Shown here: positions 49,136-57,487 of the stretch, one piece after another
Layout: each line of letters starts with the position of its first letter
Position numbering within the stretch: the stretch's first letter is position 1
Origin: Defluviimonas salinarum
GTDB lineage: Bacteria; Pseudomonadota; Alphaproteobacteria; Rhodobacterales; Rhodobacteraceae
DNA length: 64,000 nucleotides
Direction: 5' to 3'
NCBI RefSeq assembly: GCF_026013545.1
Contig: NZ_JAPDOG010000006.1
Span: forward strand, 124,001-188,000
The notes under the pieces: generated by a model
The model's input: the letters and a program-made list of their open reading frames with translations, nothing else
Told to the model about the DNA's origin: nothing
Database searches by the model: none
Translations under genes and position numbers: made by a program

Positions 49136-49298
49136 CGCGGCCCCCTTCCCCGCCCCCGCATCCGGCGCAGGCTGCACCCTTGAGGCAGGCGACACCGCCG
49201 CAGGATCCCTTGAGCGGGCGGCGCCCGGCGAGGATCCCGACCGCGAGGCCGGCCTGGACGAGAAGCAGGATCGCGAGGGTCAGAAGGAAGGTCGCCAT
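49128..49298 (-). CDS. nqrM: NQR maturation protein NqrM
   Basis: 56 residues, below usual ORF cut-offs. One N-terminal membrane helix (about 3-22), then the NqrM signature GSCGG (C33) with further Cys38, Cys44 and Cys47. NqrM delivers iron to the NqrD/NqrE cluster. ATG 49298; 37 bp downstream of nqrF and overlapping the CBS gene. Its presence identifies the complex as NQR rather than Rnf. Confidence 0.88.
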   Translation of the reverse strand: MATFLLTLAILLLVQAGLAVGILAGRRPLKGSCGGVACLKGAACAGCGGGEGGRDD

Positions 49299-49335
49299 GT
49301 CATCTCTCCGTAAGGGTCAGGGGCGGTTCCATCGC

Positions 49336-50556
49336 TCAGGCTCCGAAATCGTCGTTGAAGATGGCACTGTCCTCCACGCCCGCATCGGCGAGCATCGCGA
49401 GCACCGCCTTGATCATCAGCGGCGGGCCGCAAAGGTAGTATTCGCAGTCCTCCGGCGCGGGGTGATCCTTCAGCAGCCGCTCCTCGACGACATTGTGGAC
49501 AAAGCCGGTGGCGCCCTGCCAGCCATCCTCCGGGCGCGGGTCGGACAGCGCGACCGTCCAGCGGAAATTGGCGTGCCTTTCGGCCAGCGCGTCGAACTCC
49601 TCGGCGTAGAACAGTTCGCCCCGGTTCCGCGCGCCGTACCAGAAGCTCATCCGCCGCTGCGTCCCCAACCGTTCCAGCTGGTCGAGGATGATCGCGCGCA
49701 AGGGCGCCATGCCGACCCCGCCGCCGATGAAGACCATCTCGCGATCGCTCTCCTGAGCGCGGAAGCTGCCGAAGGGACCGGCGATCTCGATCCGGTCGCC
49801 CGGCTTCACCGAGAAGAGGTAGGAGGACACCTTTCCCGGCGGCGCCTCCGGCTCATGCGGCGGCGGCAGCGCGAGGCGGATGTTGAAGACGACGCGCCCC
49901 GCCTCGCTGTCCTCAAGCCGGTTGGAGATCGAATAGGCCCGCATCTCGCTCTGCCGGCTCTCGGAGACGAGCGGACGGACCGCCCGCCAGGTCCGCTCGT
50001 GCTCCGCCGGCACGTCGAGCGCGTCGAACTGTAGCCGGTAGGGCGGCGCGGTGATCTGGAAGAAGCTCCCCGCAGGCAGCGCCGGCCGGGCGTCCTTGGG
50101 CAGCGCGATCACGAGTTCCCGGATGAACGGCGCGAGGAAGCGGGCGGAGTGCACCGTGCAGTCGAGGCTTTCGGCGCCGATCAGGCTCTCCGGCAGCTCC
50201 ACCGCGACATCGCCGCGCAAGGTCACCTGGCAGGCCAGCCGCATCCCCTGCGCCAGCTCCGCCCGGCTCAGCCGCGCGGTCTCGGTCGGCAGCACCGTCC
50301 CGCCGCCCCCGGTCACCGTCACCCGGCAAAGCCCGCAGGTCCCGGCCCCGGCACAGGCCGAGGGCACGAGGATCCCGGCCTGCCCAAGCGCCGAGAGCAG
50401 CTTGTCGCCGGTCATGGCGGCGACGTTCTCGCGCCCATTGACGGTGATCGAGACCGGCTTCGCGGGCAGGAGCACCCGCCGCGCGGCCGTGACGACCGCC
50501 GTGAGGACAAGGACGATCGCGGTCAGGAGCATGCTGCCAAGGACGATCTCGGTCAT
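49336..50556 (-). CDS. nqrF: Na+-translocating NADH:quinone reductase subunit F
   Basis: 406 residues. N-terminal membrane helix (about 5-25), ferredoxin [2Fe-2S] domain with C68, C74, C77 and C109, then FAD-binding (RAYSISN) and NADH-binding (GGGVGMAPL.., LCGPP) domains. It takes electrons from NADH into the complex. The ATG at 50556 overlaps the nqrE stop. Confidence 0.95.
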   Translation of the reverse strand: MTEIVLGSMLLTAIVLVLTAVVTAARRVLLPAKPVSITVNGRENVAAMTGDKLLSALGQAGILVPSACAGAGTCGLCRVTVTGGGGTVLPTETARLSRAELAQGMRLACQVTLRGDVAVELPESLIGAESLDCTVHSARFLAPFIRELVIALPKDARPALPAGSFFQITAPPYRLQFDALDVPAEHERTWRAVRPLVSESRQSEMRAYSISNRLEDSEAGRVVFNIRLALPPPHEPEAPPGKVSSYLFSVKPGDRIEIAGPFGSFRAQESDREMVFIGGGVGMAPLRAIILDQLERLGTQRRMSFWYGARNRGELFYAEEFDALAERHANFRWTVALSDPRPEDGWQGATGFVHNVVEERLLKDHPAPEDCEYYLCGPPLMIKAVLAMLADAGVEDSAIFNDDFGA

Positions 50557-51155
50557 GGCCCGCCCGCCCCCGCCAGCGCCGAGACCCCCAGGGACATGAG
50601 CCCGGTCACGAGAAAGGCGCTGCCAAGCCCCTGCAGCCCCGCCGGCATGTCGCTGTAGCGCAGCCGCTCGCGGATCGCGGCGAAGGTCACGATCGCAAGC
50701 GCCCAGCCGACGCCGCTGCCGAAGCCGTAGACGACCGCCTCCGCGAAATCGTACCTGCGCTCGACCATGAAAAGACTGCCGCCGAGGATCGCGCAGTTCA
50801 CCGTGATCAGCGGCAGGAAGATCCCGAGCGCGCGGTACAGCAGCGGCGCGAAGCGGTCGAGCGTCATTTCAAGCACCTGCACCGAGGCCGCGATCACGCC
50901 GATGAAGGTCACGAGCTTCAGGAACCCCAGATCGACCTCCGGCAGCCCCACCCAGCCCCAGGCGCCTTCGGACAGAAGCTGCGTCTGGATCAGGTTGTTC
51001 AGGGGCACCGTGATCGTCTGCACCACGATGACCGCAAGCCCCAGCCCCGCCGCCGTCTCCACCCGCTTCGACACCGCAAGGAAGGTGCAGATGCCGAGAA
51101 AGAACGACAGCGCGAGGTTCTCCTCGAAGATCGCCCTGAAGAGGAGTTCGGTCAT
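50553..51155 (-). CDS. nqrE: NQR subunit E
   Basis: 200 residues, six membrane helices. C23 (GICTFLAVS) and C120 (VNCAILGG) are the intramembrane [2Fe-2S] ligands shared with NqrD. ATG 51155 overlaps the nqrD stop. Confidence 0.95.
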   Translation of the reverse strand: MTELLFRAIFEENLALSFFLGICTFLAVSKRVETAAGLGLAVIVVQTITVPLNNLIQTQLLSEGAWGWVGLPEVDLGFLKLVTFIGVIAASVQVLEMTLDRFAPLLYRALGIFLPLITVNCAILGGSLFMVERRYDFAEAVVYGFGSGVGWALAIVTFAAIRERLRYSDMPAGLQGLGSAFLVTGLMSLGVSALAGAGGP

Positions 51156-51805
51156 CGCTCCTCCTCCGCCGCCTCGAGCCGGTAGTCCGGCGCCTCGGCC
51201 TGCGACCGGCGCAGGGCCCGGATCGCCCAGACCAGGAGCCCGAGGATGAAGAACGCCGCCGGCGCCCGCTGCATCAGTGCGAGCGGCTCGAACCAGCCGC
51301 CCTCCGCCACGGTCGCCACGACCGGCCGGCCAAGGAGCGTGCCCGCGCCGAGAAGCTCGCGCAAAGTGCCGACGACGATCAGGACGAGGCTGTAGCCCAG
51401 ACCGTTGCCGAAGGCGTCGGCGAGCGTCGGCAGGACCGGGTTCTTCATCGCGAAGCTCTCGGCCCGGCCAAGGACGAGACAGTTGGTGACGATCAGCCCG
51501 ACGAAGACCGAGAGCCGCCGGCTCATCTCGAACGCGTAGGCGCGCAGGAGCCCGTCGATCACGATGACGAGCGAGGCAATGATCGTGATCTGGACGATCA
51601 GCCGCACCGAATGCGGAATATGCCGGCGGATCAGGCTGATGAAGAGGCCCGAGAGGCACAGCACCACCGTCAGCGCCGCCGCCATCGTCAGCGCCGTGGC
51701 CAGAGTCGTCGTGACCGCGAGCGCCGAACAGATCCCGAGGATCTGCAACGTCACCGGGTTCTCGTCGATCAGCGGTCGGGTCAGGCGGTCGAGGAACGTG
51801 GCCAT
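51152..51805 (-). CDS. nqrD: NQR subunit D
   Basis: 217 residues, six membrane helices. C26 (LGICSALAV) and C109 ([10 protein letters not shown]) match the intramembrane [2Fe-2S] ligands. 1 bp after nqrC. Confidence 0.95.
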   Translation of the reverse strand: MATFLDRLTRPLIDENPVTLQILGICSALAVTTTLATALTMAAALTVVLCLSGLFISLIRRHIPHSVRLIVQITIIASLVIVIDGLLRAYAFEMSRRLSVFVGLIVTNCLVLGRAESFAMKNPVLPTLADAFGNGLGYSLVLIVVGTLRELLGAGTLLGRPVVATVAEGGWFEPLALMQRAPAAFFILGLLVWAIRALRRSQAEAPDYRLEAAEEER

Positions 51806-51806
51806 G

Positions 51807-52607
51807 TCACGAGCCCTCCCGCTTCAGCCGCTCGAGGAACGGCCCGAACCCGTGCGCACCGAGCCAGAAGGCCAGCATGTTGCCGACCCCGGCCCCGGTC
51901 CGGGTCGCGCCCGAGATCCCGTCGACCTCGTAGGGCTCTTTCGCCGGGGTCTGCACCACCCGGATCAGGATGCGCCCCGCCTCTTCCGCGATCCTCCGGC
52001 CGGTCCAGAGCGCCTGCCAGTCCGGCTCCTCGATCCGAGCGCCGAGACCGGGTGTCTCACCCTGCTCGACTATCGTCAGCGCGGCGATGGTGACGAGATC
52101 GGGCTCAAGCGCCAGGTAGGCGCGGATCAGCGACTGGTACCCCACGCCCGAGACCGGCAGCACGACAAGCGCGAGCCGCCCGTCGCGTTCGAGAAGATGG
52201 ACCGGCGCAACGGTGGCGATCCGTTTCAGCCCGGCCGGATCGGCCTCAGGCGGAAGCGCGATGCTGGTCGCGGGATCCTTCGCGGCGGCGACGGGATCAA
52301 AGCCCGCCGGATCGGTGGCGGTCTCGTAGTCGCCGGTCTCCAGCACCACGAGCCGCGTCTCGAGCGCATCGACACCGGCCTCCTCCATCAGCTCGCGCAT
52401 CGCCGGAAGGGCCGCGACCATCGCCGCGAGCCGCGCCTGCCGCTCGCGCTCGACATGCGCGTCCTGCACCGGCTTCAGGAGGACCGAGGCCGAGGAGACG
52501 ACCAGCGCGCAGACGAGCGCGACGAGGAAGGTCACGCCGAAAGCCTTGCGCGGATCGGTGTTCGGCAGGCCGAGGAAGCGCCGCCAGAGACCCATGCGCT
52601 CAGACAT
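51807..52607 (-). CDS. nqrC: NQR subunit C (FMN-binding)
   Basis: 266 residues. N-terminal helix (about 22-45) anchors a periplasmic FMN domain with the SGAT flavinylation site (S232-T235, covalent FMN on T235). Only this subunit of the pair B/C keeps a flavin threonine here. Overlaps nqrB by 8 bp. The flavin-inserting ApbE is not in this window. Confidence 0.93.
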   Translation of the reverse strand: MSERMGLWRRFLGLPNTDPRKAFGVTFLVALVCALVVSSASVLLKPVQDAHVERERQARLAAMVAALPAMRELMEEAGVDALETRLVVLETGDYETATDPAGFDPVAAAKDPATSIALPPEADPAGLKRIATVAPVHLLERDGRLALVVLPVSGVGYQSLIRAYLALEPDLVTIAALTIVEQGETPGLGARIEEPDWQALWTGRRIAEEAGRILIRVVQTPAKEPYEVDGISGATRTGAGVGNMLAFWLGAHGFGPFLERLKREGS

Positions 52608-53376
52608 GCCGCCGCCTCCCGTCCCGGCGCCTGGCCAGGGCGCGGATCACCAGATGGTCGACCAGCGGGGCCGCGAGGCTCGCGAGCAAAGCGGCGAAGA
52701 CGAGCGCGTTGACCGGCCCCATGTCGGCCAGAAGGACCACCAGCCCCCCGGCGATGAGCCCGTGAATCCAGCGCCCGGCCTGCGTCGCCGCCGCCGCGAC
52801 CGGATCGGCGAGCAGGAAGACCGCGCCGAAACAAAGCGACACCGCTAGCGACGGGGCGGGCAAAGCGCCCGAGGCGAGAAGCGTGGCGAGGCAAAGTCCG
52901 AGCGCGAAGCCCGCGAGCAGCCGCCAGAAGACGAGCCCCGCCGCGAAAAGCAGCACCAGGCCGGGGACCGCTGCCGCCGCGACGGCGGGCTCGGCGCCGG
53001 CAAGCCCGGTTCCCGGAAAGGAGAAGGCGAGAAAGGCCAGCGCCGCGACCGCCGGGCTGAGGAACCCGAAGCCGCGTCCGCCGAAGACCTGTTCGCCTAA
53101 GACGACGCCGAAGCTCGCGGCCAGCGCCACCTGCCAGAGCGTCACGTCCGGTGGCACCGCCACCGCGAGGATCAGCCCGGTCGTGACGCTGTGCCAGGCA
53201 ACGGGCGCGGCGCGGGCGCGGGCAAAGACGAGATCCCAGATCAGAGCGGTCAGGAGCGCGACCGCCAGCACCGCCGTCGCTCCAGCCCCCCGTGCGAACA
53301 CCGCCACCGCGACCGGCGGCAGAAGGGCCGCCGCCTGCAGAAGCGTGACGCCCCCCGGAAAAGCGGCGCGGATCAT
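52600..53376 (-). CDS. nqrB: NQR subunit B, short form lacking the FMN site
   Basis: 258 residues against about 410 in Vibrio cholerae. WDLVFARARAAPVAWHSV, VPPDVTLWQVAL, GVVLGEQVFGGRG and LADPVAAAATQAGRWIHG align by memory with conserved NqrB blocks. Missing are roughly the first 100 residues and the segment between the FSFPG-type helix and the next, where DG(F/Y)SGAT would flavinylate Thr. No SGAT or other flavin Thr motif is seen. The gene overlaps nqrA (ATGA) and nqrC, so the shortness is not a sequencing stop. Function as quinone reductase is therefore uncertain. Confidence 0.85.
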   Translation of the reverse strand: MIRAAFPGGVTLLQAAALLPPVAVAVFARGAGATAVLAVALLTALIWDLVFARARAAPVAWHSVTTGLILAVAVPPDVTLWQVALAASFGVVLGEQVFGGRGFGFLSPAVAALAFLAFSFPGTGLAGAEPAVAAAAVPGLVLLFAAGLVFWRLLAGFALGLCLATLLASGALPAPSLAVSLCFGAVFLLADPVAAAATQAGRWIHGLIAGGLVVLLADMGPVNALVFAALLASLAAPLVDHLVIRALARRRDGRRRHV

Positions 53377-54617
53377 GCCGCGCCCTCCATCCGGTCGAGA
53401 ACCCGGCGCAGAAGCCGGCCGTAGTCGCTGCCGCTCGTGCAGAGATGAGTCAGCCGCGCGACATCCTCCTCGACAAGTCCGCGCGCCCCGAGCCGCTCCG
53501 CCGCCTCCACGTCGCCAATCGCGAGCGCGCGCATCAGCGGCACCGGAGGGATCGCGACCGGCAGTGCGGTGTCGAGCGCGGCCCGGGGCAGGATCGGCTT
53601 GGGGCGCGGCTTGCCCCCGGCCGCGAGATGTTTCGCGAGCCGGTCGAAGAGCGATACCCGCCGCACCGGCACCAACGCCGCCTGCGTGTCATAGCGGCCG
53701 AGAAACCGTGCCTCGCGGCCCCCGATCCGGGCGCCGGAGACCAGACGGAAGGCCGCACCCGCATCGCCCGGCAGGTCCGCAAGGTCGCTCAACTCCGCCC
53801 CGAGCAGGGTCGGGAACAGGGCGGCCTCCCCGCGCCCGTCGTGAAACGCGATGACGCGCTGGCCGTGATAACGGCCGGTCCGCGCCAGCTCCCCCATCGC
53901 GACCACGTCCTGCCAGCCGACGGTCCAGACGCTGCCCCCCGGGGCCGGAGCGCCGAGCCGGGCGATGTGATGCGAACTGAGCCCCGCCGCCGCCGGATCG
54001 GGGAAATACACGGTGCAGATGCGCTCGCGGCCGGGCGTCGCGAAGGCCGCGCCCCGGCGCTGGCAGACGAAGACCGCCCCCCCGGTCAGCTCGGCCACCA
54101 TGTCGAGTCCGCGGTCGAAGCCCGGCCCCGCTTCGGCAAGGACCGCCTGCGGATCGGGCGCCCCGTCCCGATCGGGCATCGCGTTGACGAAGATCGCCTC
54201 CGGCACCTCGTCGGGTGCCGGGATGCGCCCGTAGGGCCGCCTGCGGAACGCCGGCCAGAGGCCGCCCGCAAGCAGCGCCGCACGGGCACCCCCAACCCGC
54301 ACTTCCTTAGTCGGAGGATCCCGCTCCGGCGCCGCATCGAGACGCACCACCAGCACCGACAACCTCCGCCCCGCGCCCAGCGCCACGGTTTCGACGATGC
54401 CGGACGCCGGTGCCACGAAGGCGACCTCGGGGTGATGGCGGTCGGTAAACAGCGCCTGCCCGGCCCTGACGCGGTCTCCCTCCGCGACCAGGAGAACGGG
54501 CCGCAGCCCCGGATAATCCGCGCCGACAAGCGCGACACGGTCCGGCCGCCGCAAGGCTCCGACCGGCCCCGCAGCAGGACGGATGCGCCGCTCCCGGATT
54601 GCGTTCAGTCCAATCAT
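53373..54617 (-). CDS. nqrA: NQR subunit A
   Basis: 414 residues against about 446 in Vibrio. The RnfC/NqrA-type barrel (VRAGQALFTDRHHPEVAFVAPASG..) and the C-terminal domain (AERLGARGLVEEDVARLTHLCTSGSDYG) are visible. It is the cytoplasmic subunit linked to quinone binding. ATG 54617 chosen over an in-frame extension to 54776, which reads across the shared promoter. First gene of the operon, divergent from the pentaheme cytochrome gene. Confidence 0.92.
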   Translation of the reverse strand: MIGLNAIRERRIRPAAGPVGALRRPDRVALVGADYPGLRPVLLVAEGDRVRAGQALFTDRHHPEVAFVAPASGIVETVALGAGRRLSVLVVRLDAAPERDPPTKEVRVGGARAALLAGGLWPAFRRRPYGRIPAPDEVPEAIFVNAMPDRDGAPDPQAVLAEAGPGFDRGLDMVAELTGGAVFVCQRRGAAFATPGRERICTVYFPDPAAAGLSSHHIARLGAPAPGGSVWTVGWQDVVAMGELARTGRYHGQRVIAFHDGRGEAALFPTLLGAELSDLADLPGDAGAAFRLVSGARIGGREARFLGRYDTQAALVPVRRVSLFDRLAKHLAAGGKPRPKPILPRAALDTALPVAIPPVPLMRALAIGDVEAAERLGARGLVEEDVARLTHLCTSGSDYGRLLRRVLDRMEGAA

Positions 54618-54671
54618 GTGCGGTCCAGATGGTTTCAGGCACGACCCTCCGACGCATGGCGCCCCTGCGCC

Positions 54672-54685
54672 TTGATCCGTGTCAA
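54672..54685. promoter_or_regulatory. FNR/Crp-type box between nqrA and the cytochrome gene
   Basis: TTGAT-CCGT-GTCAA differs from the FNR consensus (TTGAT-N4-ATCAA) at one base. It lies 55 bp from the nqrA start and 64 bp from the cytochrome start, so it could control both. A Crp/Fnr regulator with the ExxSR recognition helix is encoded at 55856. Confidence 0.65.
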
Positions 54686-54748
54686 CGAGCGCCCGCCGCC
54701 GATCCGGCAACATGGGGCGATCGGCCCGAGCACCGGAGGTTTCCCGAC

Positions 54749-55837
54749 ATGATCCCGTGGCACCTGACGCTGGCATTCACGCTTGTCTTCCTGTCCGGCC
54801 TCGGCGCGACCGCGCCGCTTGCCCAGGAAACGAACCCCGTCCTCCCCGATGTGGTCGAATCCTGGCTCGCCTCTCCCCATGCCGATCTAAGCTCGGAATC
54901 GTTCCGCCACTGGAACGAGGACGGCGCCGTGCCGCCGGGATGCGCCAACTGCCACACCAGCTCCGGGTTCCGCGATTTCCTCGGCGCCGACGGCAGCGAG
55001 GCCGGCGTCGTCGACCACCCCGCGCTGACTGGATCCACCGTCGACTGCGCCGCCTGCCACAACCAGACGGCAACGGCGCTCGACCAGGTGACCTTCCCCT
55101 CCGGCGCGATCACCGAGGGGCTCGGCACGTCCGCCGTCTGCTGGGTCTGCCACCAGGGCCGGCAATCCTCGGTGAGCGTGGAAAGCGCGATCGCCGGGCT
55201 CGACGAGGACGCCGTCTCGCCCGATCTCGGCTTCATCAACGTGCATTACCGCGCCGCAGCCGCGAGCCTGATGGGCGCCGCGGCGCATGGCGGCTACGAG
55301 TACCCCGGCAAGACCTACGCCAGCCGCTTCACCCATGTGCCTGGCTTCGACAACTGCACCGGCTGCCACGATCCCCACACCCTTGCCGTCAGCGCCGAGG
55401 GCTGCGTCGCCTGCCACAAGACCGCCGAGATCGCCGACATCCGCACCCATACCGGCGATTACGACGCCGACGGCGACGCCGCTGAAGGCGCCGCGCACGA
55501 AATCGCGGGGCTGCACGACGCGCTCGGCCGGGCGATCGGCACCTATGCTGCCGAGGTCGCCGGCGCGCCCGTGGTCTACGCGCCCGACAGCTACCCTTAT
55601 TTCTTCGCGGACCTGAACGCCAACGGGCAGCCTGACGGCGACGAGGTCGGCTATCCGAACCGCTACCAGAGCTGGACGCCGCGCCTTCTGAAGGCGGCCT
55701 ACAACTACCAGTTCGTTGCCAAGGATCCCGGCATCCACGCCCACAACCCGGCCTATGCCGCGCAGATCCTGATCGACAGCCTCGAAAGCCTCGGCGCGAA
55801 GGTCGAAACCGCGATCAAGCCCGCGACGCGGCCGTGA
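54749..55837 (+). CDS. periplasmic pentaheme cytochrome c
   Basis: 362 residues. Sec signal about 1-26. Five CxxCH haem motifs: CANCH 65-69, CAACH 100-104, CWVCH 131-135, CTGCH 203-207 and CVACH 219-223. The C-terminal third has no haem and no membrane helix (YPYFFADLNANGQPDGDE..). I know no named family for this layout; it resembles multihaem cytochromes of the cytochrome c3/c7 type only in motif. GGAGG lies 9 bp before ATG 54749. It shares its promoter with nqrA and may exchange electrons with the NQR complex. Confidence 0.8.
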   Translation: MIPWHLTLAFTLVFLSGLGATAPLAQETNPVLPDVVESWLASPHADLSSESFRHWNEDGAVPPGCANCHTSSGFRDFLGADGSEAGVVDHPALTGSTVDCAACHNQTATALDQVTFPSGAITEGLGTSAVCWVCHQGRQSSVSVESAIAGLDEDAVSPDLGFINVHYRAAAASLMGAAAHGGYEYPGKTYASRFTHVPGFDNCTGCHDPHTLAVSAEGCVACHKTAEIADIRTHTGDYDADGDAAEGAAHEIAGLHDALGRAIGTYAAEVAGAPVVYAPDSYPYFFADLNANGQPDGDEVGYPNRYQSWTPRLLKAAYNYQFVAKDPGIHAHNPAYAAQILIDSLESLGAKVETAIKPATRP

Positions 55838-55855
55838 CGGTAGCCCTTGTTCCGG

Positions 55856-56557
55856 TCAGGCGCAGGCGCACAGCTCGGCATCGCCCTCGGCGAGGCACCG
55901 CAGGCAGTATTCATCCCGCACGACCATCGTGTTGGCATCGTCGAGCGCGATCACGTTTTGCGCCCGCAGTTGCGTGATCGACCGGCTCACGGTTTCGGGC
56001 GTGAGCCCAAGATAGTCGGCGATATCGGCGCGGTTCATTGGCAGCCGGATCAGCTGGAGCTCACCGACCGGCTCGCCGATCCGGTCGAGCAGGAGCACGA
56101 GAAACGCCGCGACCTTCTCGCTCGCAAGCCGCCGGCCGAAGATCAGGAAATGATCCTGCAGCATCCGGATCTCGTTGAGCGCAGCCTCCATCAGCCGCGC
56201 GCGCAGTTGCGGGTCCATGCCGGACGGCTCCGAGATGTCGCAGCGGCGCGGCAGCACTTCGACCGGCGTGATCGCGTCGCATTCGGTCGTGTGACGCCCC
56301 TCGCAGGGCAACCCGATCACGTCGCCCGGAAAGCCGAATGCGATGACCTGCCGCCGACCGTCCTTCTGCGTGCGCGTCAGGCGCAGGACGCCCGACTGGA
56401 CCTTGTAGACGAAAGCCGCCCGATCCGATTCGAAGAAGAGATGCTGCCCGGGCGTCAGCCTGCGCGTCACCCCTTCGGCGCCCGCGCTCCGAGCCGGGCG
56501 GCGGCGCTGAACTGACGTCTTTTCCGTGCCGAGATCTGCCGGTGAAATTGCGTACAT
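55856..56557 (-). CDS. Crp/Fnr-family regulator with unusual C-terminal cysteines
   Basis: 233 residues. Cyclic-nucleotide-binding fold (about 30-150) and helix-turn-helix (about 172-203) with E188, S191 and R192, the FNR-type DNA-reading set. The N-terminal four-Cys [4Fe-4S] set of FNR is absent. Instead C218-x2-C221-x8-C230-x-C232 form a cluster at the extreme C-terminus, with C85, C93 and C106 elsewhere. A GGGAGGG ribosome site precedes ATG 56557. It sits next to the cytochrome gene and probably reads the box at 54672. Confidence 0.88.
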   Translation of the reverse strand: MYAISPADLGTEKTSVQRRRPARSAGAEGVTRRLTPGQHLFFESDRAAFVYKVQSGVLRLTRTQKDGRRQVIAFGFPGDVIGLPCEGRHTTECDAITPVEVLPRRCDISEPSGMDPQLRARLMEAALNEIRMLQDHFLIFGRRLASEKVAAFLVLLLDRIGEPVGELQLIRLPMNRADIADYLGLTPETVSRSITQLRAQNVIALDDANTMVVRDEYCLRCLAEGDAELCACA

Positions 56558-56740
56558 GGTCCCTCCCCCACGAAGGTGTGCGGACTGAGGGTGACACGCG
56601 ACTGTCGCAGGAGTTCATGCGCAAATGTATCAAATTGTACCCGCGCGGGACGGCCGGCATTTGCCAATTGATCCGCGACCAGAAAGCACTATCTTTCCGA
56701 AAGGGACCAGAAATCAGGAATATTTACCCAAGGATAGGGG

Positions 56741-57487
56741 ATGGTCGAGACGAACATACTCGTGGTCGAGGATGATGCCGGTGTGCGCAAACTTCTGCGC
56801 AGCTGTCTCGAATCCGAAGGCTACACTGTTCAGGAAGCCACCAGTGCAGCCGAGGTTCGCGCGGCCATGTCCCGCATCCGGGTGCATCTCATCACGCTCG
56901 ATCTGAACCTCGACCGGGAAAGCGGCCTCGACATCGCGCAGGAGGTGCGCAAGGCCTCCGACGTTCCGATCATCATGGTGACGGCCAAGGACGATCTCAT
57001 CGACCGCGTCGTCGGGCTCGAGATCGGGGCGGACGACTATGTGTCCAAGCCGTTCCACGTCCGGGAGCTTCTGGCGCGGGTGCACAGCGTGCTCAGGCGC
57101 AGCGGCGAGCGACCGGCAGAACCCGCCAAGGCCGCAGCCAACGCAAGCCGGGAGCTTTGCTTCGCGGGCTTCCGGGCGGTTCCCGACAAGCTCGAACTGA
57201 CCGGTCCCGACGGGCAGATCGTCGATCTGACCGCTGGCGATTACCGGCTCCTGACCGTGTTCCTCGAAAGCCCGCGCCGGGTGCTGTCGCGCGAGCAGAT
57301 CATGGACATCCTGAACGGCCCCGGCTGGTCGCCCTACGACCGGACCATCGACAACCAGGTCGCGCGGCTGCGCAAGAAGATCGAGGCCGAGCCCGGCGCC
57401 CCGAAACTGATCAAGACCGTGCGCGGCGTGGGCTACATCTTCACGCCCGAGGTCACACTAACCGCCGGGGACGCCCGCCCGGCCTGA
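56741..57487 (+). CDS. OmpR-family response regulator
   Basis: 248 residues. Receiver (about 1-115) with EDD at 10-12, phospho-Asp in LITLDLNLD and Lys in VSKPF; winged helix (about 140-240) ending KTVRGVGYIF. Its 3' end overlaps the opposite kinase gene by 30 bp. The pair are opposite in orientation, so a partnership is likely but not shown. Confidence 0.9.
   Translation: MVETNILVVEDDAGVRKLLRSCLESEGYTVQEATSAAEVRAAMSRIRVHLITLDLNLDRESGLDIAQEVRKASDVPIIMVTAKDDLIDRVVGLEIGADDYVSKPFHVRELLARVHSVLRRSGERPAEPAKAAANASRELCFAGFRAVPDKLELTGPDGQIVDLTAGDYRLLTVFLESPRRVLSREQIMDILNGPGWSPYDRTIDNQVARLRKKIEAEPGAPKLIKTVRGVGYIFTPEVTLTAGDARPA

Noticed and set aside
48737-54617. Interpretation of the operon as Rnf
   Set aside because: NqrF with FAD/NADH domains, nqrM and the A-F order identify NQR; no RnfB/RnfC-type ferredoxin subunit is present.
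56655-56675. Second FNR-type box upstream of the Crp/Fnr gene
   Set aside because: Only one half-site (TTGAT) fits; the other half reads GACCA.
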